A stretch of 64,000 nucleotides of DNA from Nitzschia sp. pyKryTriq1. Lineage: Eukaryota > Bacillariophyta > Bacillariophyceae > Bacillariales > Bacillariaceae. Of this stretch, positions 53,401 to 64,000 are shown in pieces. Position 1 is the first letter of the stretch. Each line of letters starts with the position of its first letter. The notes under the pieces were generated by a model that had not been told where the DNA came from, did not search any database, and saw nothing but the letters and a program-made list of their open reading frames with translations. The DNA is taken from contig OY101115.1 in NCBI GenBank assembly GCA_956465555.1, positions 4,677,680 through 4,741,679 on the forward strand, given 5' to 3'. Both the position numbers and the translations under genes were made by a program.

Positions 53401-56207
53401 GAAGATGATGATGATGATGCTTGTAGTAGTAGCAGTAGTAGTAGTAGACTTTCGTGGCTTGTTGTTTTCGCAGTATCGTACGACGAGGATAGAAGATGAT
53501 GATTGCTTTAGCTAGTAGTAGCCCGTAGGGTATGAGTACACTAGCTAGTAGTCGTAGAGGATGAATGAATGAATGAATGAATGAATAGATGGGTTGTACT
53601 TGTATGTACCGGTGCTGCAAGAAGATGAATGAGGATGTGTCGGAAGCCCGCCGCTGCATGGTCCTATGACACAACAAGAACCACAACAACACCATTGTTA
53701 TTATTTCGCGCCATTTTGGAAAATCGAAAACGACAGAAAGTGGCGGGAATATTCTCAAAGAAGTCGTGTGTAGATGTGCGTGTTGTGCAGTTACGTACTG
53801 TAGTGAGGCAGGCGCGGCGGCAGAGTTTCTCCGGATGTCCGGCAAAATAGTATTCTTTCCAGCAGTCGTCGTGAAGAACGTTTTGGCTCTGCAACTACTA
53901 CTACAGGTAATAGATCTATCTACTACTTCGCAAATATAAATCAAAGAACGAATAGAAGTGGTAGTAGTACAGTAGCGCTGCGAGTAGACGACTACAGATA
54001 GACTAGTAGTACTACTATTTTGGAAAGAAAGGGGAAGATATTATGTTCGTACTTGGTCGTGGGGGCGACGTGATCATCACAGACTGGTGGTGGTAGTAGT
54101 ATGATACTACTGCTCTATACGCCTTTTCTTGATGAACTAGAGGTGAACATTCAACCTGAAGAAGGAATCAATCGATAGATAGATACATAGATATTCCATC
54201 AACAACGACGGAACATGAAGGAAGGATAAGACATGGTGATGAAACACGTTTTTGTTCCGCTCGTTCTCAGTAAGCGTAAAAGAAGAATGGAGGTCCTTTT
54301 TCTTCTTCGATCTGCCGGCAGTAGTAGCTAGACATTGGTCTTGTAGTACTTGTAGTAGTAGAAAGTAGCGTAGCGTCTCGTCTTTTCCAATATGGCCGTC
54401 CAGCAATCGTAGTTCTTGTTGTTGTTTCCGTCATTCTTCTTTGTAGCGGTGTTATTTTCGACATTCCAGCTGAATGGTAGTTGTTAATTGTCCACATTCC
54501 CGCTGAACGCCAATATCAGCAGCACCGGCAGAAGAAGAATCAAGAACCACAAAACACATCAGTCGGACACAACATCATCGCATATCCAGTCGTCGAGGCG
54601 GATGCATCGAAAGTAGTAGTTGGACCTGCGTGGCTCTCCTTGTAGTCCATCCATACGTTCCCGAATTCCTGAAAAAATAATGATTGATTGGTCTTGCACT
54701 CGAACAATAATTAATCAACATATGTACTAGAAGCGGCCGTATCACCACCGCCTTGGCTGGTCGATTCCGAAACGCTTTCTTTTGGAAAGACATACACATC
54801 AGCGGATTGCTGTGCCTCTTTGTTTGTGGATCATGATGATGATGATGATGATAGGCATCGGCTTGGGATACAATAGAAGACTTCTTTACTCCATGGCATG
54901 GTATAGCTGCGTCCTCTCGTCATTGACCGCCATTACGATTTCTTGATCTCCATGTGTTTGCTTCCGTCATATCGATATCGATATCGATATCGCAACGAAT
55001 GAATGAATGAATCAATCAATCAATCAATGAATCAATCTCGCCTTGCCATTGCTTGTTTGTTTCTTTACTTATAGAAAAGACCAGGTAGAGCAATAATGCA
55101 AAAGTTTCATGTTACGGCGCACGCATGAGCATGGTGATGATGACGATGATGGTGATGGTGGTGATGATTTTGTGGCAAGAAAAAGTATCCGTTGGCATTG
55201 ACGATTATTCGTATGTCACACTCCTCCACTACGAGGGGTGACGCATCGACGGGCGGAAATGGGCAGGCGCGAATATTCATCTCAGTGACTTAATACATTC
55301 AATATGATAGAAAGGCGATGCGGGCGTATTCATTTTTTTTCACTTTTTTTCACTTTTAAACTATGTAGAATTCCTACCACACTCTACGAAGGACCTCGAA
55401 TCAATCTCGACTGAATCTCGAATCTCTGCTGGCGCGCAACGCATCCATTCGATAGTTCTCAACCATCTCGCACAGTCAGTTTGAGCAAGGTTTGAGCGAC
55501 GAGTGAGTCGAGTCGTCGTACTGTAGTCGTACCGTATGTCGTCACATTGCTCCTTCCTTGGGCCGGAGGCTATATCCCTTGTCGTTGCCGCTGCCGTAGA
55601 CTTGTAGCGCGAGTTCGTAGAGTAAGTACATACTGACTGTACTGTACCAGGTACAGTAGTATACCGATTTGGATATCGAAGTACAATTTTATCTCCCTCT
55701 TATTATCCATCCCAACTTGCCAGCTAGCTCAATCATGGCAGCCTCCATCCGTCTTCTTTGGGAGGGCAGTGGAATGGGGGATGGGTCTGGCCAAGAACGG
55801 ATGGCTACTTAGTAATTCATGATGTAAAATATCATGGCTTATATGTTTTTTCCGCCCGTTGCGAGATTATATATGCCACTAACGTTGTCTCGCTATCAAC
55901 CCACGTCAGCACTTCCTTCTTCAACACAGCCTGCAAATACCAATTCACGTCGCTCCGACACAGGCGTGTGTCGTTAGTTGCATAATGTTCGCTTCACGCG
56001 CACGCCCGGCGAGCTTCTGGCGAGTCAGTCCCCTGCCTCGGACTACAAGTCCGAAATCGCCAACAAGGATCAAACAAGCAAGCTCTCCTCGCTTGCCTTG
56101 CTTCTCTCATCCCGACGCCTGACTGCTTCCAACACAACCATTGTATCACCATCCTCCCTATTATTCGATAATAACTAGAAGCATCATCATTATTGACTTT
56201 CGAAACA
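53401..56207. other. Long spacer between surface-protein gene and membrane-protein gene
   Basis: Contains GAAT (53562-53586), GAT (54835-54852) and ATATCG/AATC (54968-55035) microsatellites, a GATGAT-rich stretch near 55135 and a possible leader at 55980-56207. An open minus-strand frame at 53357-53944 has random-looking composition. No gene seen. Confidence 0.5.
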
Positions 56208-57056
56208 ATGGCAAAGCAGTCATCATGGTGGCAGAAGAATGAAGAAAAAGGAAGACCGATCGCTGTAGCGACGCCCGTTCCAACAGCTCCCACCGCCGCT
56301 GCTGTAAACGTTGCTGCTGGAGGAGCTTCGACACCATCATACTATGTTCCAGCACCCAATGGCAACAATCATGTTCCACATAATCAGATGCAACAAATGA
56401 TGCAGATGCAGCACCATACTACGATTGGACAAACACTCGAGGGAAGCATGGGTCAACGCACTTCCACACACAAGATGTTTCTCATGTTTCAAGTCATCGC
56501 GGGCTTTACGGGGATCAACAACTTGGTCGCCCAGGTCATCGCCATGACGTATCCGGGAGATATTGCCATGGAAATCGTGTGTCGATGCTACCTGATTGGT
56601 TTCTTTGCTTTGGCGACGCTCAATGAAATGGAACGAATGCCGATGCTTCGAGAGTCGCCCATTCTCTCCAACTTTGTCGGACGTGGCGTCTTTTATTCCT
56701 TTTTGGGAGTGCTTGGACAGAATCTATACGATGTGGGTTACGACAATCATTATCGAAGAAATTCAAACTACAGTGGCAGCAGCAGTAGTAGTAGTAGTTA
56801 TCGCAGTGGAGACTACAATGGATACTATGGTCCCCGCATGCCGTCCACAGAAGACTTTGCCGAATGGTACATTTGGATGACGAGCTTCCTCATGTTTAAC
56901 GTCGGAATTATCTACATGATCATGGGCGCCTTGTGCTTGCAACAGAAATTACATCGATTACAAGAGCAATATCAACAGAGTCAATTCCAGGCTGCCCAAC
57001 AACGAAATGGCGTCGTAGCGTCGTCGGGAGGAGGTTGCGGTCCTTTTTGGCCTTGA
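56208..57056 (+). CDS. Four-helix membrane protein, COPI-associated/TVP15-like
   Basis: A 282-residue single-exon protein from ATG 56208 (ACAATGGC). The first 90 residues are Gln/Met/Pro-rich and cytosolic-looking. Four hydrophobic helices follow: FLMFQVIAGFTGINNLVAQV, VCRCYLIGFFALATL, NFVGRGVFYSFLGVLGQ, and WMTSFLMFNVGIIYMIMGAL. The pattern, with a charged NEMERM after helix 2 and GRGVFYSFLG in helix 3, resembles COPI-associated (TVP15-like) Golgi membrane proteins. That assignment is from memory of the pattern, not from an alignment. A Ser/Gly/Tyr-rich loop lies between helices 3 and 4, and a short coiled coil (LHRLQEQYQQSQFQAAQQ) follows helix 4. A role in Golgi vesicle traffic is inference. 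Confidence 0.7.
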   Translation: MAKQSSWWQKNEEKGRPIAVATPVPTAPTAAAVNVAAGGASTPSYYVPAPNGNNHVPHNQMQQMMQMQHHTTIGQTLEGSMGQRTSTHKMFLMFQVIAGFTGINNLVAQVIAMTYPGDIAMEIVCRCYLIGFFALATLNEMERMPMLRESPILSNFVGRGVFYSFLGVLGQNLYDVGYDNHYRRNSNYSGSSSSSSSYRSGDYNGYYGPRMPSTEDFAEWYIWMTSFLMFNVGIIYMIMGALCLQQKLHRLQEQYQQSQFQAAQQRNGVVASSGGGCGPFWP

Positions 57057-57158
57057 TGATGAGTTGATGATCATGATCATGACTACTACTCGTACTAGCT
57101 AGTAGTTCTACTTCTTGATCATGAGCAAGAAAAGTCGTACTAAGAACCAAAGAATAAG

Positions 57159-58243
57159 TATGGCGATCCATAAATTTACTCAATAAATAGTAGTAGTGCC
57201 AACCCCACTGTAGCTCATAGAGTCATAATCTATGACTCGGAAAGACTATGCTCTCATGCACTGTCCAAGCCGTTGCCGTCGAGAAAGGATTCGTACAGTT
57301 ACCGCCGCCTTCTTCGCTATCTTCGTCGAGAGACGTAGCATATTCCACCAGTTCTGTAAATACCGATTCAAAGTCTTCCAGTTGGAAAGGCCGCCGAGCA
57401 ATGGCATCACTACTTGGACAGTAAGTAACATTCGTCGTGGTCACCACGATTAGGAGTGGAGGACTGGAATGGGCGAGTTCTTTTAGAAGCAGGTGGTGGT
57501 GGTATCACGAAGCGTTGTTGTGGTTGGTCTAAATCATCGTCGAACTCTTCGTCTTCCAAGTGGTCGTATCGTAGGTGGCGTAGCCTAATGCCGTCATCGT
57601 CATGATCAACATCAAAAGAGAGCTTTCGGTGCGTCATACTGCCTGCGCTCGACTTCATAGACATTTTCGTCAGTAATCGTATCCCAAAAGAAGCCGTCGC
57701 AAAGTGCTTCTTCTTCGTCGTCGTCGTCGTGGTCGTCGTGATCGTTGTCTGGGTCCAGATCGGCCGTAGTCGAAGTTGCAGCATCTCGGCCATCAGGTAC
57801 GAGTCTACGACCCTCTTGCTTAGTAAGCTTCTTGTCGACTTTCTTTTGAAGCTTGTCAAGAAAATTGTCGGAATCCAAAAGCTCCGAGTAGACAAGAACT
57901 CGTCCCACTGGATCACAATATTTCGCGAGTATTTCGGCCATGTACGACGAAAGGAAGAGCTCTTCCAACGCTTGAACGGCAGGATCCAAGTGATCGTTTT
58001 TATCGGAAGAATCATCCTTGGAATCGTCTTGGGATGATTTCTTTCTTGCTAGTACTTGTAGTACATCAACGTTGCCATCTTCACCTTCCTCATCATCACT
58101 TCATCTTCATCTTCATCGTCAATTTCACCCCCATCATTAGCAGTAGTAGTGGCAGTAGACGTAGACGTAGGCGCAGAGGATGGAGCATCAGTATGATACA
58201 CGCGAACGACCGGGTGGCTTCTTGAAGTCATCCTTCTCAACAT
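57159..58243 (-). pseudogene. Decayed copy of the surface-protein 3' half
   Basis: Minus-strand sequence matching 49231-50440 plus a bit of the 51100-51230 region. Matches include LEELFLSSYM, CDPVGRVLVYSELLDSD, KKVDKKLTKQEG, DGFFWDTITDENVYEVER, LEDFESVFTELVEYATSLDE, NPFSTATAW and SIVFPSHRL. The copy has lost internal blocks (the segment between the ATAW and SIVF motifs is deleted) and changes frame at least twice. The 3' flank with GGCGATCCATAAATTT and ATCTATGACTCGGAAAGAC is also shared, so the duplication was of genomic DNA. Confidence 0.9.
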
Positions 58244-58913
58244 CGATAACGGTTTCCGTCGTTGAGAGCATCATCATCCGGCGTTTGGCCGGGGTCGTGG
58301 CTCACCATACAAACTAGCATGCTAGAGAACATCCGCGAGACTGACTGGGATGGCCGTGACGGTAGTTTCGGAATCTAAACCATACCATACCTGGATAGCT
58401 GGTTCTCAAGATGGCCCGTATTGGTAGAGTCACGAGTTTCGAAGACGTAGCGAGCCTCGGCACCCTCGCCTTGGAATTATTGAAGCAGCTCCGACATGGT
58501 CGTGCGTTGTACTACTACTTGTTCCGAGTCCCAGGAGTCATTTTGTTGCTAATGAGCGGCATGAATTTCATTATTACTATTGAAAGAAGACTCATCTTTG
58601 GCAGGGATAACTGAGTTATCATCATCCGTCCGCTTCTTATTGGTGTGATTGATGCGAGACATGAGACATCGTCAAAACGGGCTCGTCGTCGTCCTCAAGA
58701 AGTCTTTACTTTTAACGCACGCCGACACCTTCGTGTTCCTGCATCCACCACCAAAATAACAAAAGTAGTAGCAACACAACCAAAGCGGCATGTCACATCA
58801 ACTGGAAACATTAGTTTAGTTGTTGTTGTCGCTACAAGTAGACGACTACTCTAGTAGTAGCAATAAAAGAAGATCGCCCGACCAGCGACAACAGCTAGCG
58901 CCATGGTCCATGG

Positions 58914-58914
<1 letters not shown>

Positions 58915-58948
<34 letters not shown>
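58915..58948. repeat. (GTT)n microsatellite
   Basis: About eleven GTT units. Confidence 0.9.
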
Positions 58949-59505
58949 CGTTGTTCGTTGTTCTTTTTGATATCATACGTCACGTCGTTCTCTCTCGTTG
59001 CGGGTATCTTGGGGGAAGTTTTGATTGGGCATCGAGAGACGGCGTGGAGAGACAATAGTTTGGATTTACGTTCGTTGTGCTGTATGCGCGCGACAACAAC
59101 GAACGTACATAAGTAGGTAAGTCCAGACTAAAAACGTACCCATGAGCCTATACCTCTTAGGTACGACGGAGAAGGTTTTGGAGAACAAAGAAAAGAACAA
59201 TGCTGATGTCATCTGTGATTTTGATTGGCGAACATGCATGACAGCGTCTGTCAGCCGTCACATCGAGGTCCGGCTTTCCAGTTATTCCGGAGTTCGTGTG
59301 GTGCTTCCGCTTCGTCTGCTTCCTTCCTTTTGCGCGATGTAAAGTAGATTATCCGCGCCGAGACTTTCGCGTTCGCTCATCTCTTTCATCGTCACACGAC
59401 GACGGAGACCTCTTATTCTTTCGTCTCTACCGTATTCTTGGGGTCGGCACTTGCTTCTATTATCAACCCACCTTCCAATACAACCACGAATAAAGGAGCA
59501 CAGCA

Positions 59506-59618
<113 letters not shown>

Positions 59619-59622
59619 AATC

Positions 59623-62020
59623 ATGACGAAAGAAGACCTTACCAACGGCAACCACTATGACAACAGCTGGGAGCCGCGGATTCAGAGGTTAATACTCGAG
59701 CGGCTTGCGCAGCACAACGAGAACAAAAAGAAGCAGCTGCAGCAGCAGCAGCAGATTGACGATGATGGAACTACGAGTAATGCGTCTCAGCATCAGCAGG
59801 CGCGACCCTTCATGGTGGCCATTGTAGGAGTTCCGGGAACGGGCAAGAGTATTTCGTCCATGCTGCTGGCGCACTCGCTCGACGAAGCGGGCGTTCCGAC
59901 CATGATCATGCCGCACGACGGGTATCACTTGCCGCTCGAGCAGCTGAAGCAATTTCCGGATGCGGCCGACAAGCTGTATCGACGAGGAGCACCGGATACC
60001 TTTGATCCGGCCTCCTTGCAGCGCGATTTGGATCGTATTCGGAATAATCCTCTGAGAGAAGAGGGCTTGATTATGCTTCCGGGATTTGATCATGCGAGGG
60101 GCGATCCCGAGCCGGACGCGCATGCCTTTGATAGGCACAACCATCAGGTCGTCATTTGCGAAGGACTGGTAAGTACTCGTACACAGTACTCGTATATAAT
60201 ATGGTTGCTGGTTGCATATCATAGTGCTGGTCGGCGCGACGTACGTCTCACATTCTACCTTATTCCATTTCTTTCTTTTATAATAGTATCTACTTTACGA
60301 ACAGGAGGGTTGGGAAGAAATCCCGTCCTTTTTCGATCTCAAAATATTCATTGAATCCAACGTCGAGAATTGTTTGGAACGTCTCAAAATACGGAACCTT
60401 GCCATTCCAGGATACACGCCCGATGAGATTTTGGTACGGGTCGACAAGGTAGATCGGGCCAATGCCATGACGGTATTATCGACGAAATCCAATGCCGATT
60501 TGGTCGTGGAAAGTATAGTCGCCAAACCGACCCGGATTGAAGAAGATAATCAAAGTCAACATTCGGGATCTGGATTTGGCGGTGGTCGACATAGTCGTGT
60601 CCCATCCATGGAGGCACTCAACTTGATTGTCACGACCAACATGTCGACGGCCGAACTCGAACCGCATGGGATTTGGGACTCGCATGCCATGGATGCCATT
60701 TTTATGGACGATGAACCATTGCAACCCATGGGACCGATCATTGGAACATGGGAAAAGGAAATGGCACAACAAATTCGAATGAAAATGCAAGAGAATCCAA
60801 CCCAACGTCCGTTTTTGGTAGGATTAGGTAAGCAGCCGCAGCAGCATCAGCAGCAGTATGGATAGAGCATGGATAGCTGGATGTATGGATTGTCTGTTGG
60901 GTTATTTATCTGATTGATTGACTCCTCACACTCTATTACTACGTTTGCGACTTATCTATATTCGTTTGATACGTCATACGATATCAGTCGGTATGCCAGG
61001 AAGGTAAGCAACAAGAAGCAATCAATATAATTCGACTCGTCGTCGTCGTCGTCGTCAGTGGATTGGCTTGTAGCTAGACTACTTGACTTGACTTGACTTG
61101 TCCAAACGGCGTCTCACTCGCACGCACTCACTAACTAACTTTTGTATTTGTGCTCTCTTGTTCTTGCTTGTTTTGTATCGTATCCTATCATATCTTATCT
61201 TATCGCGTCATGATGTATTCGAACAGTGGAAAGTCCGCAAGCGTTTTCTTGTTGGCGAATGAATTGGAACAAATGGGGTTCATGAGGTAAGTTCGTAGGA
61301 ATGCTGAATCAATCAATCACTATTGAGTGACTGGCTCGAAGTCAACCCCTCGCCAGCGTATCATCGTCATGGACTTACTCAATTCGTCCCGTTCCGTTTC
61401 GTTCCTTTCCTACCTCTACAACCCCCTCTGCTTCTACTTGTGCTTGTGATTCGACACTCTGTTTATTACGACAACCACAACCACCATTCAACAACAGTAT
61501 GACCATGCCGCACGATGGATACCACTATACCATGGACTACCTCAAGTCGTTTGCCAATTCCGACGATGCCATTTATCGACGTGGGGCTCCAGATACCTTT
61601 GATCCGGCAAGTCTCTATAGAGATATGGACCGAATTCGTAATAATACATTGAACGAAGATATGATCCGAGTACCAGGATTCGATCATGCCAATGGAGATC
61701 CGACACCCGATCAACACATTTTTGATCGAAATCATCATCATGTTGTCATTTGCGAAGGACTTTACTTGTTGCACGATCAAGATGGATGGGAACCCATCAA
61801 GGATCTTCTCGATTTTTCCATCTTTATGGAATCTGATGTCGATATTTGCGTAGAACGGGTCAAGATTCGTAATCAATGCATTCCGGGATACTCACCCGAA
61901 GAAATTGTCGAGCGAGCCGAAAAGGTGGATCGGATCAATGCCATGACGGTATTGCATTCCAAATACCGAGCGGATGTGGTAGTAGAATCTACCGCTACCA
62001 AGAAACAAGACAAACAGTAA
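59623..62020 (+). CDS. Double P-loop kinase (uridine kinase/phosphoribulokinase-like)
   Basis: Five exons: 59623-60168, 60287-60827, 60988-61003 (16 nt), 61227-61286 and 61498-62020, giving 561 residues with every phase closing. Two homologous kinase domains are fused. Domain 1 has GVPGTGKS (residues 69-76), MPHDGYHLPLEQL, RRGAPDTFDPASL, PGFDHARGDPEPD and VVICEGLYLL (rebuilt across intron 1). Domain 2 has GMPGSGKS (364-371), MPHDGYHYTMDYL, RRGAPDTFDPASL, PGFDHANGDPTPD and VVICEGLYLL. This is the P-loop kinase family of uridine kinase, phosphoribulokinase and the YFH7/bacterial YggC-like kinases. The small-molecule substrate is not evident. A 100-residue linker separates the domains (TAELEPHGIW, EPLQPMGPIIG). 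Retaining intron 2 would end the protein 12 residues after exon 2, leaving only domain 1. Confidence 0.9.
60988..61003 (+). other. 16-nt microexon in the second Walker A
   Basis: TCGGTATGCCAGGAAG between CAG and GTAAGC splice sites. It supplies most of V-G-M-P-G-S. Skipping it would shift the frame and destroy the second P-loop. Confidence 0.88.
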
Positions 62021-63404
62021 ACAACAAACAAATAAATAAATGAATAATAATACTGCGCAACCAGCATACTGAGAAAATCTACCAAGCACACACAAACGCA
62101 TCGGGAGAAGAAAGAAGAAGCAGCAGCAGGAGGGCCCGCCCGACTACATAATTTCGGATCCGTTTCGACACATGATTTTACTGTACGGGTACTCGTAGTG
62201 GTAGCAGTAGCAATCACTACTGTAGTGCGGGCAAGTATTATTGGCCACGGTACTCGACTTCGACGACGACTCTATACATCTACGTTGTCCGAACGAGCGA
62301 AAGAAAGCTAGCTAGAAGAAGCTTCCATTCCCAAACCATTGATCTGCTAGTAGTAGTGCCATCCTTGATCCATGATCATAGCAATGATTTCCGTATCGCA
62401 GCCTGCCTTTGGCCAACAGCACTTCTTCGTCTTCTACGCCTACTACAACATAACTCTCTAGTAGTAGAGCTACTACTAGATAGAGCTGGATCTTCAAAGC
62501 TCGTCCTGTCGATCCACCATTGCCATTCTTTCAAAGCCAATCATAATTAAATGATCACCCGACAAAAACGGAGTAGTAGTACTTGACGAACTACTTCTGG
62601 GAGTTGAATGGAGTGAGTACTTGACGAATTACTTCTGGGGTAGGATGGAGTGAGTGTGGGTTCGAGAGAAGAGAGATTGCGGTACATCCTAGAAGCAGGG
62701 TGTCGTACTGTTGAAAACTGAGATGCCACAGGCTGATATCAAGGTACGTATCATCACGCTTTCGCAGTCTCGGTTGATCAGAACAAGATTGCTGACGATG
62801 TGGCGTGGTGGCCGGATGAGACCTCTTCACCCGCACGGGATGTCCGCTCAAAGCACAAACCGAGTATTGTATGATGCAGTAAAGTAGAGTATAGAATGAG
62901 CAACGATTGCTGCTGCTGCCGATATGGTTCTCGACTATGACAAGATGGTGCATGACAGGAGGATGAAGACAACTACTGAGATTGGCTTGAGCCAAGGATG
63001 AGCGGCAGCGCTCCATAAAACAATGGAACCGGCCGGCGCGGGCGAAAGGCCGGCAAGCGCATTTGAATTATAAAAACTTAGCGAAATCCGGCCGGCGGGC
63101 GCGTATACCTACAAAATCACTCAACATAACTTTATACAATTTGAATATAAAATACTTAAAGATCGGCTGCCGTTTTCCGTATCACTTCCATGTGGTGCAC
63201 CGGATGAGCTTTCCTCACTTTTCGCCGTCTCGCTCAATTTTGTGTCGAGAATAATAATCATCGACACTCCTTTGGATAACAATAACAAAGACAACGCTCC
63301 TGCAATATCTGTATGGTAGCGTCATCAATCAATCTTGCTTTTTAAGTCCACCGCTTCGTCCAAAGCGCCTTCCTTTCATCTCAAGAGCAGCTCTGAATCC
63401 CTGA
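62021..63404. other. Spacer before the right-edge gene
   Basis: CTAGTAG-rich sequence, a 38-bp tandem repeat (62581-62656) and GC-rich CCGGCC words near 63030-63100. No gene seen. Confidence 0.5.
62581..62656. repeat. 38-bp tandem duplication
   Basis: ACTTGACGAA(C/T)TACTTCTGGG...GGATGGAGTGAGT-type unit at 62581-62618 and 62619-62656, with a few substitutions. Confidence 0.88.
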
Positions 63405-64000
63405 ATGCAAGACAGCCTACGTCGACGAGCCAGCATGGGAGGACAAACCAAATACAGTCGGAACACTCGTACCAAAGAAGCGCTGCGTACCAGCATGCAA
63501 AACACACCGAGATATGGAAACAAAGCTTGTAACTTATGCGAACGGGGCAGATATCCTGACGATCTGTCGTTCAAAGTCAGCAAATACAAGACTTGTGGCG
63601 ACGTGCACCTCGAACTCTCTCTCATCGACCCGTCCAAGGCGACGTGCGAAGCCGGCCAAGACGCCTACCGAGATCTCTGCTGTCCACAGAGCAAATTCGA
63701 GCTACCTTCGATCAAATTCCCCGCTATATCCGTCGCGACAGGTCTCTTTCTCTTTTGGATCTTCACTCGGAAGCTTCGAAAGGTCCAATCTGCTTCCGGG
63801 GGCGAAGATAGTAGTGACGAAGAAGAGGGCAAGAAATATCAACGGATGAAGGATGATCAATCCAACGGCAGTAAACGAAGGAAGAGATCCAAGTCGCGAG
63901 AGCGAAGCATGCAAAGGACCCGCTCCAAGGAATCCAAATTCTCCAGCAAAGTCTCCAAGTCGAGCACCAAGAATTCTTGCGCAACAACGGTCAAAGGAAG
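63405..64000 (+). CDS. Cys-rich single-pass membrane protein, cut by window end
   Basis: An open plus-strand frame runs from 63405 to the last base without a stop; the gene continues outside. ATG 63405 or 63435 (MGGQTKYSRN, better context) are candidate starts, or an upstream exon may supply a signal peptide. Residues from about 40 on read KACNLCERGRYPDDLSF, YKTCGDVHLEL, SKATCEAG and YRDLCC. This is the C-x2-C ... TC ... C ... CC spacing that I know from many diatom extracellular proteins. A hydrophobic helix (PAISVATGLFLFWIF) follows, then RKLRK and a long Ser/Lys/Arg-rich tail (SKRRKRSKSRERSMQRTRSK). The topology would be Cys domain outside, basic tail in the cytosol. Function unknown. Confidence 0.75.
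   Translation, partial: MQDSLRRRASMGGQTKYSRNTRTKEALRTSMQNTPRYGNKACNLCERGRYPDDLSFKVSKYKTCGDVHLELSLIDPSKATCEAGQDAYRDLCCPQSKFELPSIKFPAISVATGLFLFWIFTRKLRKVQSASGGEDSSDEEEGKKYQRMKDDQSNGSKRRKRSKSRERSMQRTRSKESKFSSKVSKSSTKNSCATTVKG

Noticed and set aside
53357-53944. 195-residue minus-strand frame
   Set aside because: Overlaps the start of the surface-protein gene and ends in Tyr/His repeats from simple DNA.
58411-58614. 67-residue frame starting MARIGRVTSF
   Set aside because: Short, next to a decayed duplication, with no second copy, motif or leader to support it.
60305-60310. Alternative 3' splice site after ACAG at 60304
   Set aside because: It would omit YLLYEQ, which the upstream AG at 60286 restores and which matches the YLLHDQ of the second domain.

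Overview
The window reads as nuclear DNA of a stramenopile alga, most likely a raphid pennate diatom. The evidence is GT-AG introns of 92-276 nt, small intron-poor genes separated by low-complexity spacers full of CTA/TAG and GTAC words, Copia polyproteins of the diatom (CoDi-like) type, and several protein families I know mainly from diatoms: WYT/GLE proteins, secreted Cys-rich modules and PT-rich surface proteins. I cannot name the species. There is no rRNA, tRNA, CRISPR array or bacterial operon.

Layout. 0-3 kb: a perfect 233-bp tandem duplication and a frame-broken WYT/GLE pseudogene. 3.2-8 kb: an intronless gene with four fused 6-phosphogluconolactonase domains, then a sulfotransferase-like protein with a C-terminal membrane anchor. 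9.4-11.9 kb: the intact WYT/GLE paralogue and a Copia gag-pre-integrase relic. 12.5-15.7 kb: a three-exon protein kinase. 16.5-22.5 kb: a small disordered protein, convergent with a seven-exon gene that joins four SET-like domains behind a signal-peptide-like N-terminus. 23-27 kb: a Copia RNase H relic with a possible LTR, a membrane protein, and a broken copy of one SET-gene segment. 29.6-31.5 kb: a three-exon sugar-porter MFS transporter. 33-37.4 kb: a second copy of the small disordered family, a doubtful basic protein, and a two-exon PP6-type phosphatase. 38.7-40.7 kb: a secreted modular Cys-rich protein. 41-46.3 kb: a possible small secreted peptide, a disordered protein, and a 972-residue Pro-rich protein with a membrane-binding end. 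47-49.2 kb: broken related gene copies. 49.3-53.4 kb: a 1354-residue surface protein, with a decayed partial copy at 57.2-58.2 kb. 56.2-57.1 kb: a four-helix membrane protein resembling COPI-associated/TVP15 proteins. 59.6-62 kb: a five-exon double P-loop kinase whose second Walker A motif is built through a 16-nt microexon. 63.4 kb to the edge: a truncated Cys-rich membrane protein.

The genes do not form a pathway. Two themes recur. First, domains are multiplied inside single polypeptides: four lactonase, four SET, two P-loop kinase, and repeated Cys modules. Second, there is local dispersed duplication: four gene families have a second, often broken, copy within 5-17 kb. Spliced models were built by hand from splice signals and reading-frame continuity. 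Exon phases close exactly for the SET, MFS, PP6, kinase, P-loop and Cys-rich genes.
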